Positions 1 to 7,980 of a stretch of 33,661 nt of DNA are shown piece after piece; within the stretch, counting starts at the first letter, position 1; every line of letters begins with the position of its first letter. The notes beneath the pieces were generated by a model. It ran no database searches. It had not been told where the DNA came from and saw only the letters and a list, made by a program, of their open reading frames with translations. This DNA comes from Acidobacteriota bacterium. Lineage in GTDB: Bacteria > Acidobacteriota > Terriglobia > Terriglobales > Acidobacteriaceae. The position numbers and the translations under genes are program-made. The stretch spans positions 1 through 33,661 of the forward strand of contig JAJYZE010000002.1 of the NCBI GenBank assembly GCA_021800195.1, read 5' to 3'.

Positions 1-708
1 ACTTTCGACGGAATCGTGATTCCAAAAGGAGGTTCTCGCTAACAGGAGATCCCCGGAACTACAAGCAAGTCCATGCCGTGCGCTCTCGTGGATTTGTGAC
101 GGGCGTCGCATCTTAGGTTTTCAGCCTTGGTCTATGATCACAACAAGTGAGTGGGCGATGCCTGTCCCTGAGATCCAGATCTTGGCTGCACTCATTTCCA
201 CTCTACCCAAGCATCCCCTGCGGACGCCGAAGATTCCGGGTACGGGAGGAGCTGATCTTGCGGGTATCCTTGAGCGCCAAGTGCAAAATAAAATGTGGCT
301 CCGACAGGAGACGTCGAAAATTAACCGGCGGCTGTGGGTTGTACGAGTAAGAAACCTGGCAGTCCTGACCAGTGGAGAAGATTTACGGGAATGAATGCTG
401 CCATCCGCGCCGCAGTCTGGGCGAGTTTTTCCAGCGAGGTACAGGCCCGAGGAGGGTACCATGGGGACGAGGGTACCATGGGGACTCGGATCTGATCGAG
501 GGCAATCACAAACAACCTGGGCCGCGCACAGTGACGGCCTGATGCAACGTGGCGAATGCCGTCACAATCCCGCCGTTGGGATTCCCTGCGCCCTTCGCTG
601 CAACGTTCCGGCGCTCAATCAAGCTCCCGGGACAGTTCCTAAGCATCGTCGGCAGTATCTTCCGGCGTTGGCTTTCGTGAAGACTTTACTCGATTGGAGA
701 GGATGAAT
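1..708. other. Left-edge region without a convincing gene
   Basis: I see no recognisable gene here. A plus-strand open frame at 134-394 (86 codons) has no ribosome binding site and no similarity I recognise; another at 395-706 is broken into by a 17-base tandem duplication and ends in the leader of the next gene. The segment probably contains the promoter and leader of the Cyc2-like gene, but no clear -35/-10 pair stands out. Confidence 0.5.
452..485. repeat. 17-bp perfect tandem duplication
   Basis: The unit GAGGGTACCATGGGGAC occurs twice head to tail (452-468 and 469-485) with no mismatch. Each copy holds a purine-rich stretch and an ATG. The length is not a multiple of three, so it would shift any reading frame across it, which argues that this stretch is non-coding. 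It looks like a recent slippage product. Confidence 0.9.
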
Positions 709-2028
709 ATGCGGAAAGTTCTGAGTCTTTTTGCCATTGCGTGCTTCCTGTTTGGCATTCCCTATGCCCACGCAGTCCCGAGTTTCGCGCGGCAGACAGG
801 CCTTTCCTGCAATGTATGCCACACCCAACCACCGGAGCTGACGGCCTTTGGTCGGAACTTCAAGCTGAAAGGTTATGTGCTGACCGACATGACCGCGAAA
901 GACAAGGTCGGTAACTCTAAGGATTTACTGCTGTCGAGGTTTATTCCGCTTGCCGCGATGGTGATCCTATCTGATACAGCCGACCAGGTAGCGCAGCCGG
1001 GGACCCAGAACAATACTGTGGAGTTTCCTCAGCAGTTGAGTATCTTTCTTGCAGGAGCGTACGCTGCGAATTTTGGGTCACTGATCTCGGCCTCCTATTC
1101 ACATCAGAGTAACCATTTCAACTTGACCAATTCTGACTTACGCTACGCGAATCAAGGTAAGCTGGACGGTAAGGACTGGTGGTACGGGATCACCTTGAAC
1201 AATAGCCCGACCGTGGAAGATGTCTGGAATAGCACGCCTGTCTGGGGATATCCCTATATCAACAGCACCTCCGCACTCTCGCCGCTCGCAGCGCCGATAA
1301 TCAACGGCGCTCTGGCCCAGGATGTTGCGGGGCTTGGCGGTTACAGCATGTGGGACAACCACTTTTACACCGCAGTGACCCTTTATCGGTCAGAACATGC
1401 CGGCGGCCCCGTGCCGATCACTGGAAAGACATTCGCGAACAACATCAGCGGCGTGGCACCTTACTGGCGAGCTGCATGGCAGCAGACTTTTGGCGACACC
1501 TATCTGGAAGTTGGCACCTATGGAATCGTCGTGGATGCCTTTCCCAATGCGATCAGCGGACCGGAAAACCGGTACGTAGATCCTTCTATCGATTTCCAAT
1601 TAGAGCATCCATTTGGTGCGAATCTGCTGGATGCGCACGGAAGATATACGCACGAATCATCCAATCTCGCAGCGTCCTTTGCGACAGGCGCAGCAAGCCA
1701 GAAATCCAACTACTTGAACGCATGGGAACTGGACAGCACGTATCACTGGAGATATAAGTACACCGCTACCGGATCCATTTTCTCCACGACGGGAAATACG
1801 GACCCGCTGCTGTATGCTCCGGCACCGGTGACGGGAAGCAATAATGGAAACCCGGACACATATGGATATGTGGCCCAATTCGGCTACTGGCCAGTACAGA
1901 ATATTGAACTTACAGCAGAATATACGGGATATACAAAATTCAACGGCGCCAGTAGTAATTATGACGGCGCGAAGCGAAATGCCTCCGACAACAACAGTTT
2001 GTATCTGGGCATGTGGCTGAACTTCTAA
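709..2028 (+). CDS. Cyc2-like outer-membrane porin fused to a monoheme c-type cytochrome
   Basis: The protein (439 residues from ATG 709) has a signal peptide ending AHA at residue 22, then a short cytochrome segment, then a long region rich in aromatic and small polar residues that ends in Phe, as outer-membrane beta-barrels do. The segment after the signal reads AVPSFARQTG, then CNVCH (C34, C37, H38), then PELTAFGRNFKLKGY. This matches the FARQT...CxxCH...GRxFKxxGY pattern I recall for Cyc2, the outer-membrane Fe(II) oxidase in which one heme c plugs a porin. Length fits Cyc2 (roughly 400-550). ATG 709 is chosen because GGAGAGG at 696-702 lies 6 bases upstream; the TTG at 694 and ATG at 703 are too near or overlap it. 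A Rieske/cytochrome b pair follows on the same strand, consistent with a role in electron entry. The electron donor cannot be told from sequence; similar proteins also occur outside known iron oxidisers. Confidence 0.75.
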   Translation: MRKVLSLFAIACFLFGIPYAHAVPSFARQTGLSCNVCHTQPPELTAFGRNFKLKGYVLTDMTAKDKVGNSKDLLLSRFIPLAAMVILSDTADQVAQPGTQNNTVEFPQQLSIFLAGAYAANFGSLISASYSHQSNHFNLTNSDLRYANQGKLDGKDWWYGITLNNSPTVEDVWNSTPVWGYPYINSTSALSPLAAPIINGALAQDVAGLGGYSMWDNHFYTAVTLYRSEHAGGPVPITGKTFANNISGVAPYWRAAWQQTFGDTYLEVGTYGIVVDAFPNAISGPENRYVDPSIDFQLEHPFGANLLDAHGRYTHESSNLAASFATGAASQKSNYLNAWELDSTYHWRYKYTATGSIFSTTGNTDPLLYAPAPVTGSNNGNPDTYGYVAQFGYWPVQNIELTAEYTGYTKFNGASSNYDGAKRNASDNNSLYLGMWLNF

Positions 2029-2423
2029 AAGAGAGCGGCATTCAAAACTCCGAAGTGACGAGAGACAGATAAAACGGAAGTGTTTCGGAATACGACGAGG
2101 ACGGGGTCGCAGAGCATCTGAATTCAGCTGAGGTTTTGTGGCGATTTATTGGGAGGCTCGATTTTTCGCATCTGCGATGAGCCGGCAGCTTGCGTTGCTG
2201 CTGGAGGCGACGGTCGGGAACGATCCACTCCATGCTCGATCGTGTCCATCGGGCGCGAATCCGGCTGGCGCGAGTCCGGCAGGATACCTGCCGCTCCGCT
2301 TCGCTGAACAACACGGGGCGCTTCCTCCGCACCATGGAAGAAGCTGAAACCTACTATCTGCCTCACCCGTAAGTCCTTCGCTTGAGGCCGTACCTATTGA
2401 TGCAACCAGTTCTAGGAGACGAC
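2029..2423. other. Intergenic stretch between Cyc2-like gene and Rieske gene
   Basis: Short open frames here (for example 2138-2347, both strands) have no ribosome binding site and no recognisable product. I see no strong terminator after the Cyc2-like gene and no obvious sigma-70 promoter before the Rieske gene, so co-transcription across the gap cannot be excluded. Confidence 0.4.
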
Positions 2424-2981
2424 GTGGAACAGGAAAGACATACGGAGATCGTCGCTGGCAACAGAGATGTGATCGTCATCAACCGGCGTTCCTTTTTTGG
2501 CACGTTGGTAGCCATCGGTTCGGCAGGTATGGGGGCATTTCTCGCGATACCTGTCTTGCGCTATGTTCTTTACCCGCTTTACGCCAAAGCGGCGGGCACG
2601 CAGTGGTCGGACGTGGGCGACATGTCCGAGTTCACCGCAGACAAAGCTCCAGTACGCAAGACCATCACTTTTGCCCAGCGCGATGGCTGGCGGGAGGTGG
2701 TATCCGCTCAGTCGGTCTATGTGACACGGAACGCCGCGGGTCAGTTGGAGGTGCTGTCCTCCATTTGTCCCCACCTGGGCTGTAGCGTCTCCTGGCAAAA
2801 GGCGCAGAACGACTTTTTGTGTCCGTGTCACGGAAGCGTATTCGAGCCTGACGGAAAATATGTTTCCGGGCCGGCCCCGCGCGGCATGGATCCACTGCCG
2901 ATCCGGACAAAGAACGGCAAACTACAGGTTCGCTTTGAGTATTTCCGGTCAAACGTTCCGAATCAAGAAAAGTTAAGCTAG
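2424..2981 (+). CDS. qcrA: Rieske iron-sulfur protein of a cytochrome bc-type complex
   Basis: This is the [2Fe-2S] subunit that takes electrons from quinol and passes them to a c-type heme at the periplasmic face. A twin-arginine motif NRRSFFG (R21, R22) precedes one hydrophobic helix, as in Tat-exported, membrane-anchored Rieske proteins. The cluster motifs are intact: CPHLGC at 115-120 and CPCHG at 133-137, giving ligands C115, H117, C133, H136 and the disulfide pair C120/C135; a later GPAPRGMDPLP closes the fold. GTG 2424 is chosen because TAGGAG at 2413-2418 is correctly spaced; TTG 2382 and ATG 2400 in the same frame lack a site and would add 8-14 residues. It ends 19 bases before the cytochrome b gene, so the two are almost surely one operon. 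The symbol could equally be petA or petC. Confidence 0.93.
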   Translation: MEQERHTEIVAGNRDVIVINRRSFFGTLVAIGSAGMGAFLAIPVLRYVLYPLYAKAAGTQWSDVGDMSEFTADKAPVRKTITFAQRDGWREVVSAQSVYVTRNAAGQLEVLSSICPHLGCSVSWQKAQNDFLCPCHGSVFEPDGKYVSGPAPRGMDPLPIRTKNGKLQVRFEYFRSNVPNQEKLS

Positions 2982-3000
2982 CTGCGATGAGGGTATAAGA

Positions 3001-5733
3001 GTGGACCATAGAGAGAAAGCAGAGACGGGTTCATCGGCGAGCGGGAGCCTTCCCCGGCGCATATTTCACTGGCTCGACCGGCGCGCGGGCGTAGACCAAC
3101 TGATGAAGGTTTCGCTCGACGAGCCGATTCCGGGCGGCGCAAGGTTTGCCTACGTCTTCGGCTCGGGGCTGCTGTTTATCTTTATTTCGCAGATCATTAC
3201 CGGCATCTGCCTGGCGCTTTACTATGTGCCTTCGGCGGAGACAGCCCATACCAGCGTCGCTTACATTACCAAGCAGGTTGCGGCGGGTTCTTTCTTGCGC
3301 AGCCTGCATTACTACGGCGCCAGCGCGATGATTATCGTCCTGGGGCTGCACTTTCTGCAAACATTCCTTTACGGATCATTCAAGGGCCGCCGCGAATTGC
3401 TCTGGATCTCCGGGGCGACGCTTTCTCTCTTAGTGCTGGGTATGGGCTTTACGGGTTATCTGCTTCCATGGGACCAGAGAGCCTATTTCGCCACCGCGGT
3501 GGGAACAAATATTGTTGGAGAGATTCCGTGGATCGGCGCATGGCTTACAAGGCTGATGCGGGGCGGCGATACCATCGGCACGCTTACCTTGTCGCGCTTT
3601 TATGTGGCGCATGTCTTTCTGATCCCGGCGACGATCTTTGCGTTCATCAGCATTCACATCTTTCTCTTCCGCAAGGCTGGCGCAGCCGGCCCCATCGAAC
3701 AGCAGCCCCTCGGACCCGAGTTGCCTCCCGAAAGCTTCTATCCACGCCAGGTCCTGATGGACATGGCTTTCGCCTTGCTGATCATGGTGGGCCTTGGATT
3801 TCTGGCTTATGGCCATCCGGTTCCTCTCGGCCCCATTGCGAATCCGGCCGACACCCATTTTCTGCCTCGGCCAGAGTGGTATTACCTTCCCATGTTCGAG
3901 TGGCTCAAGTTCTGGGAAGGTCCGAAGGTAGTATTTGCGGTGGTGATTACTCCGGCTGTGCTTGCGGCGTTGTTCTTCCTGTTGCCGTTTCTCGATCGCA
4001 GTCTGGAGCGGAGACCATGGCGCCGGCCCATTCCGGTGCTGGCCGTGGCCGTTGTCCTTCTGGGAACTGTCTTTTTGGGAGTAAAGAGCACCGTAGATGA
4101 CCGTAAAGATCCAACGGTCGCCACGCAACTGGCTTTGCAGGCGCAGGAGGAAAAAGAATACACAGCCGCGCCCTTCCGTCCGTACATCGAGTCGCCCGGG
4201 AGCACCGGTCCGCTTGCCCTTCCGATTGGCCCGGTGAATCCGCTGGTGTCGCAAGGCAAAGGTGTCTTTCAGGCGCAAGGATGCTCGGGTTGCCACGGCG
4301 ATGTTGGCCTGGGCACCACTGTTGCGCCAAGCCTGAAGGGGATTACGACCAAGTTCACTCCGGAGCAGTTAACTGATCTGGTGCACAACCCGAATGCCGC
4401 GATGCGGGCCGGCCACATGCCTGCTTTTGATCTCTCCTCAACCGACATGACAGCTCTGCTGGCGTACCTGGGAGTGATTGGGACCAGTGAGGCGAATGTG
4501 CAGGCCTCTTCCGGCGCCTCGCTGCAGCCGACCGTCGCAAGCGTGAGTACGGCAAGCGCGCCGGCTGCTGTAGCAGGCGCTCCGTCCGAAGCTGCGCCGG
4601 GGCCGGCCCCGGCGCCGTCCCAGCGAACCGCCGCCGCGATTGCGGGCCAACAACTGTTCCAGCAGCACGCCTGTTTTGCCTGTCACGGACCCGCCGGACA
4701 AGGCGGACGAGCGCCCGCGCTGGCTCCTCTGATTGCGCATCTTTCCGATGCGCAACTGGCGCAACTGCTGCAAAACCCGAATAGCACCATGAGAGCGGGA
4801 GGGATGCCCCCGTTTACTGGCACAGCGCAGCAGCTCAGCATGCTGCTGGCTTATTTGCGCACGCTGCATTCGCCGGCACCAGCGCAGCCGCCCAGCGTTG
4901 CCCAGCCGTCCAGCGTTGCCCAAACCGCAGCCCAGGGGGGCGGAATTCCGTATCCGGAGATGGGTCCCCCGGAGGTGACGGCGGCGAAAGCAGCGCCGGC
5001 TACCGCCCAAGCGTCTGCCTCGGTCGCGGCCCCGGCAGCGGCCAGTTCGCCGGTCGCTACAGTTTCAGCCCCGGCAGCGCTGCCAAGTCCTGGGCGCTCT
5101 CTGTTTCTGTCTGAGGGATGCTCGGCGTGCCATGGACCTCTGGCGCAAGGAACTGCGTTTGCTCCATCGCTGGTGGGAATTACGAAAAAGATTCCGCGGA
5201 CCCAGATACCTGCACTCCTGCGCCACCCGAATGCACAGATGCGCGCCGGGGGTATGCCGACGTTCGACCTGACAGACACACAGATGCAACAGCTTGTGAG
5301 CTATCTGTCCAGCCTGAAGCCGGCGGCAGCTACGGCTCCTTCGGCAGCTACGGCGCCGCGCACGGCGGCGGGCGTGCCTCCTGTCTCCCAACAAGCAACG
5401 GCTTCGGGAGCCGCTGGCGCTGCGCGGGCAGAAGCCGCTTCTGCTCCCCCGCCCCCACCGCTGAGCCCGTTAGCAAAACAGGGAGAAAAGATATTCCAGC
5501 GTCTCAACTGCGAAACTTGCCACGGGGTTGGCGGATTGACTGGAACCGTCGCTGCTCCACCTTTGGCGGGAACCGCCTCGCTTCTACCCGCCAGCGTGCT
5601 GGAGAATCTGTTGCGGCACCACTCGACGCGGATGCAACAAGGCGGTATGCCGCTCACCAATCTGAACCCGCCAGACATGAAGGCTCTGGTGGCCTATATC
5701 CGATCCATGCCTTCGACGCCGGAGACACGATGA
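3001..5733 (+). CDS. Cytochrome b fused to four c-type cytochrome domains
   Basis: Residues 1 to about 365 are a full-length cytochrome b with both quinone-site halves: paired heme-ligand histidines in the helix around SLHYYGAS...GLHFL and in RFYVAHVFL...SIHIF, and the PEWY quinol-site motif in RPEWYYLPM. After a last helix near 340-365 the protein becomes periplasmic and carries four heme c domains: CSGCH (428-432), CFACH (558-562), CSACH (707-711) and CETCH (837-841). Each is followed about 40 residues later by a Met ligand in MRAGxMP or MQQGGMP. Linkers of 60-90 residues are almost pure Ala/Pro/Ser/Thr/Val. The domains resemble one another, so they arose by internal duplication. Start GTG 3001 has GAGGG 7 bases upstream. 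With the Rieske gene this makes a bc complex in which the fused tetraheme tail replaces a separate cytochrome c1. Typical cytochrome b is near 400 residues; this is 910. Confidence 0.93.
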   Translation: MDHREKAETGSSASGSLPRRIFHWLDRRAGVDQLMKVSLDEPIPGGARFAYVFGSGLLFIFISQIITGICLALYYVPSAETAHTSVAYITKQVAAGSFLRSLHYYGASAMIIVLGLHFLQTFLYGSFKGRRELLWISGATLSLLVLGMGFTGYLLPWDQRAYFATAVGTNIVGEIPWIGAWLTRLMRGGDTIGTLTLSRFYVAHVFLIPATIFAFISIHIFLFRKAGAAGPIEQQPLGPELPPESFYPRQVLMDMAFALLIMVGLGFLAYGHPVPLGPIANPADTHFLPRPEWYYLPMFEWLKFWEGPKVVFAVVITPAVLAALFFLLPFLDRSLERRPWRRPIPVLAVAVVLLGTVFLGVKSTVDDRKDPTVATQLALQAQEEKEYTAAPFRPYIESPGSTGPLALPIGPVNPLVSQGKGVFQAQGCSGCHGDVGLGTTVAPSLKGITTKFTPEQLTDLVHNPNAAMRAGHMPAFDLSSTDMTALLAYLGVIGTSEANVQASSGASLQPTVASVSTASAPAAVAGAPSEAAPGPAPAPSQRTAAAIAGQQLFQQHACFACHGPAGQGGRAPALAPLIAHLSDAQLAQLLQNPNSTMRAGGMPPFTGTAQQLSMLLAYLRTLHSPAPAQPPSVAQPSSVAQTAAQGGGIPYPEMGPPEVTAAKAAPATAQASASVAAPAAASSPVATVSAPAALPSPGRSLFLSEGCSACHGPLAQGTAFAPSLVGITKKIPRTQIPALLRHPNAQMRAGGMPTFDLTDTQMQQLVSYLSSLKPAAATAPSAATAPRTAAGVPPVSQQATASGAAGAARAEAASAPPPPPLSPLAKQGEKIFQRLNCETCHGVGGLTGTVAAPPLAGTASLLPASVLENLLRHHSTRMQQGGMPLTNLNPPDMKALVAYIRSMPSTPETR

Positions 5734-6283
5734 CCGGAGGATTGGAAGCCAAGTACGACAGCGACCTTCAGCCGGTCTGAGACTGGCTTCATCCATCATG
5801 GTTGCCCGGATGCCTTGATGCCACATGGACCGCCCGTTGCAACCATTTTGCAGAACCCCTGCTTTGACCATGATCGACTTACGCGCCCGCAGCCAGCGGG
5901 CGCTTTTTCTTTCTAACGATGCGGGAAGGCCGAATCGAAGCCGCATGGCGGCGGATGAACCGAAGAATTTCGGTTGAAGTTTCGATGCCGGCGATTGCCA
6001 GGTCTTTGAAGATGTTGGAGAGCAATGGGTTGAGGACGGGACAACCGTGGGAAGTGTTTTGACTGTTTGGACGCTTCTCTGGCGGGGATCGATGCAGCGG
6101 AGAGGTCTGGCAAGAGACGGAAGAAGGAGGGACCGGAGGCAGCCTTGAAGCTTCGCGCAGCGGATGGATGGAGAGAGAGGGGATAATATAGCAACATTCG
6201 GAGCTACCTCCAGGCAGGCCAGGAATTCCTGTTAACGGGCAAATCCGGAGATATCGAGATTTTGTTGGAGGAAGAAGACCAGG
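5734..6283. other. Intergenic region after the cytochrome operon
   Basis: It holds one strong intrinsic terminator (listed separately). A 47-codon plus-strand frame begins with ATG 5919 but has no ribosome binding site and no recognisable product. The minus-strand frame 5913-6197 is also unsupported. Nothing else identifiable is seen before the AhpD-like gene. Confidence 0.5.
5883..5914 (+). terminator. Rho-independent terminator of the Rieske/cytochrome b operon
   Basis: A perfect 8-bp GC-rich stem, GCGCCCGC (5883-5890) with GCGGGCGC (5896-5903), closes a 5-base AGCCA loop and is followed at once by TTTTTCTTTCT. This is a textbook intrinsic terminator on the plus strand, 150 bases after the cytochrome b stop codon. 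Confidence 0.9.
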
Positions 6284-6838
6284 ATGAGACTGCGTTATCC
6301 CAAACTAGCGCCAGACGGGTATCAGGCTCTGCTAAGCCTGGGGAGATATCTCGCCCATCAGACGGCGCTGGAGCCGGTGCTGCTTGAGATGGTGTACCTG
6401 CGCTCGTCGCAACTCAATGGCTGCCAGTTCTGCATTGGGATGCACTCGGAGGAGCTGCGCAAACTAGGCGAGATGGAAGATCGGATCGACGCCCTGAACG
6501 ATTGGCGTGGGTCCGATGAGTTTACGCCGCGGGAGCGCGCAGCGCTCTCCTGGGCTGAAGCGGTGACTGATGTGAATGCCTCCCATGTCTCCGACGAGGA
6601 ATACGCCGCGGCCAAGGAGTTTTTTCCGGACAAGGACCTGGTCGACCTGACCTACGCCATTGCAGCCATCAACGCCTGGAACCGGCTCGGTATCGCCTTT
6701 CGGGCTGAATGGTTATCGGCGGGACAAGCGTCCGGCCGTACGATGGCACCCTTTCGCTCCTCTGAGCCCCAGCCCATGGAGAGCGAAGCCGGCCCTGCCG
6801 AGGCGAGGGAGACTGACGAGTGGACGGCGAGCGAATGA
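6284..6838 (+). CDS. AhpD-like carboxymuconolactone decarboxylase family protein
   Basis: The protein (184 residues) has the core of the AhpD-like all-helical fold. The redox motif is C47-Q-F-C50 followed by H54 in NGCQFCIGMH, which in AhpD proteins is the peroxidase/disulfide centre, relayed by an upstream Glu. Later residues include an ALSWAEAVT segment and LTYAIAAINAWNRLGI, typical of this family. The last 30 residues are polar and low in structure, richer in Ser/Glu/Pro than the core. Function is probably a thiol-dependent peroxidase or related antioxidant; the physiological reductant is unknown. GGAGGAAG lies about 11 bases before ATG. Its stop codon overlaps the start of the ABC ATPase gene (ATGA), which implies translational coupling, although the two proteins have no obvious functional link. 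Confidence 0.88.
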   Translation: MRLRYPKLAPDGYQALLSLGRYLAHQTALEPVLLEMVYLRSSQLNGCQFCIGMHSEELRKLGEMEDRIDALNDWRGSDEFTPRERAALSWAEAVTDVNASHVSDEEYAAAKEFFPDKDLVDLTYAIAAINAWNRLGIAFRAEWLSAGQASGRTMAPFRSSEPQPMESEAGPAEARETDEWTASE

Positions 6839-7683
6839 GACGTCCCCCTCTTCCACCGCGGCAGGACGTTTCCGGACCTGACACTGGCCGACGGGGAGAG
6901 GCTGGGCCGGAGCCTCCCAGCCGACCAGCAGGCACAGGGCAAGGCGCCGCTATCCTGCGCGCGCTGGGGTTGGAGAAGACCTATCCGCCGCAGCGGTCTG
7001 GAACGAACGGTGTGCGGCTGTTCCAGAATCTGTCGCTTGAGGTCTACACCGGTGAGATGGTCGCCGTGGTGGGAGAGAGTGGCGCTGGGAAAAGTTCTCT
7101 CTTGCACCTGCTGGCTGCGCTGGACGCTCCCACCGCCGGCGAGGTCTGGTGCGGAGAGATTGACGTTACCGGGCTTAACCCACGGCAAGCCGCCGTCTAT
7201 CGCAATCGGGAGATCGGCTACGTGTGGCAATTTCATTATCTTCTGCCCGAGTTTACGGCCTTGGAGAATGTGGCCATGCCGCTGCTGGCGCGAGGAGATT
7301 CCCCTGCCTCCGCACGACGCCGGGCGGAGCAATGGCTGGCGAAGGTAGGGCTGCCGGACCGCGCCGGACATCGATCCGGCGAATTGTCCGGCGGAGAGCA
7401 GCAGCGGTTATCGATCGCGCGCGCACTGATCACTTCGCCCCGCCTTCTACTGGCCGACGAGCCCACCGGCGATCTGGATGGAACCACCGCGGAAGCGGTC
7501 TTCACCCTGTTGCAGCAGTTATGCCGGCAGCGGCAAGGCGCGGATGCCATGGCCAGCTTGCTGGTAACCCACAATCTTGAGTTTGCCGCCCGCTGCGACC
7601 GGGTGTTGCGCTTGCGGGACGGATGGCTGGAGCCGTGGGAGTCCCGTGCTGCCAGCAAGAGTCAGGAAGCAGAGCCAGCCTGA
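6835..7683 (+). CDS. ABC transporter ATP-binding protein, LolD/MacB-like
   Basis: The protein (282 residues from ATG 6835) is a complete nucleotide-binding domain: Walker A GESGAGKSS (80-88), Q-loop in VWQFHYLLPEFTALENVAMP, signature LSGGEQQR (184-191), Walker B LLLADEPTGD (204-213), and the H-loop His in LLVTHNLEF. The Q-loop region and the signature are those of the LolD/MacB/FtsE group, which works with FtsX-like permeases in lipoprotein release or efflux. About 45 residues of Pro/Arg-rich sequence precede the domain and are not usual. ATG 6835 overlaps the upstream stop codon; GTG 6820 in the same frame is the alternative. No permease gene lies next to it on either strand, so its partner is encoded elsewhere or is lost. 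The exact substrate cannot be assigned. Confidence 0.9.
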   Translation: MRRPPLPPRQDVSGPDTGRRGEAGPEPPSRPAGTGQGAAILRALGLEKTYPPQRSGTNGVRLFQNLSLEVYTGEMVAVVGESGAGKSSLLHLLAALDAPTAGEVWCGEIDVTGLNPRQAAVYRNREIGYVWQFHYLLPEFTALENVAMPLLARGDSPASARRRAEQWLAKVGLPDRAGHRSGELSGGEQQRLSIARALITSPRLLLADEPTGDLDGTTAEAVFTLLQQLCRQRQGADAMASLLVTHNLEFAARCDRVLRLRDGWLEPWESRAASKSQEAEPA

Positions 7684-7980
7684 GCCCCGCGGAGACCCTT
7701 TTCGCGGGTGTGAAAACCGAATCTGCAAGCCGGGTTTGCGACCGATTTCCCACAGATGCGTCCTATTTTTTAGAGAGGGAAAAGTACCTGAGGCAGGTTC
7801 TCTTTCTCGCCTCGGGCGGATACACTGGTAGAAACTCGGTTGGCTGCCAACCGGGTCGCCAGTCCTCTCCGCTGCAATGGACCGCAGCGGTGGCAACGCA
7901 ATCGTCATTTGCAGACCGCGCTCCTCGTTGTTTCAATGTTCGTCGTTGCATAGCGCGGAGCGACGGTTCGAAGGGGGAGT
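7684..7980. other. Leader region of clpC
   Basis: The 297 bases before clpC hold no gene. A hairpin CGGTTGG-CTG-CCAACCG sits at 7837-7853 and a weaker CCCGCG/CGCGGG pair at 7686-7708 without a T-run. A purine-rich ribosome binding site, AAGGGGGAGT, directly precedes the clpC start. I could not place a convincing -35/-10 pair, nor a CIRCE or CtsR-like operator. Confidence 0.45.

Noticed and set aside
134-394. 86-codon plus-strand frame in the left-edge region
   Set aside because: No ribosome binding site, no recognisable sequence, and neighbouring DNA looks non-coding.
4438-5010. Long minus-strand frames opposite the cytochrome b fusion gene
   Set aside because: They mirror the GC-rich Ala/Pro linkers of the real gene and have no family similarity.
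7684-7980. CIRCE or CtsR-type operator upstream of clpC
   Set aside because: No match to the TTAGCACTC-type inverted repeat or to a GGTCAAA heptad repeat could be found.
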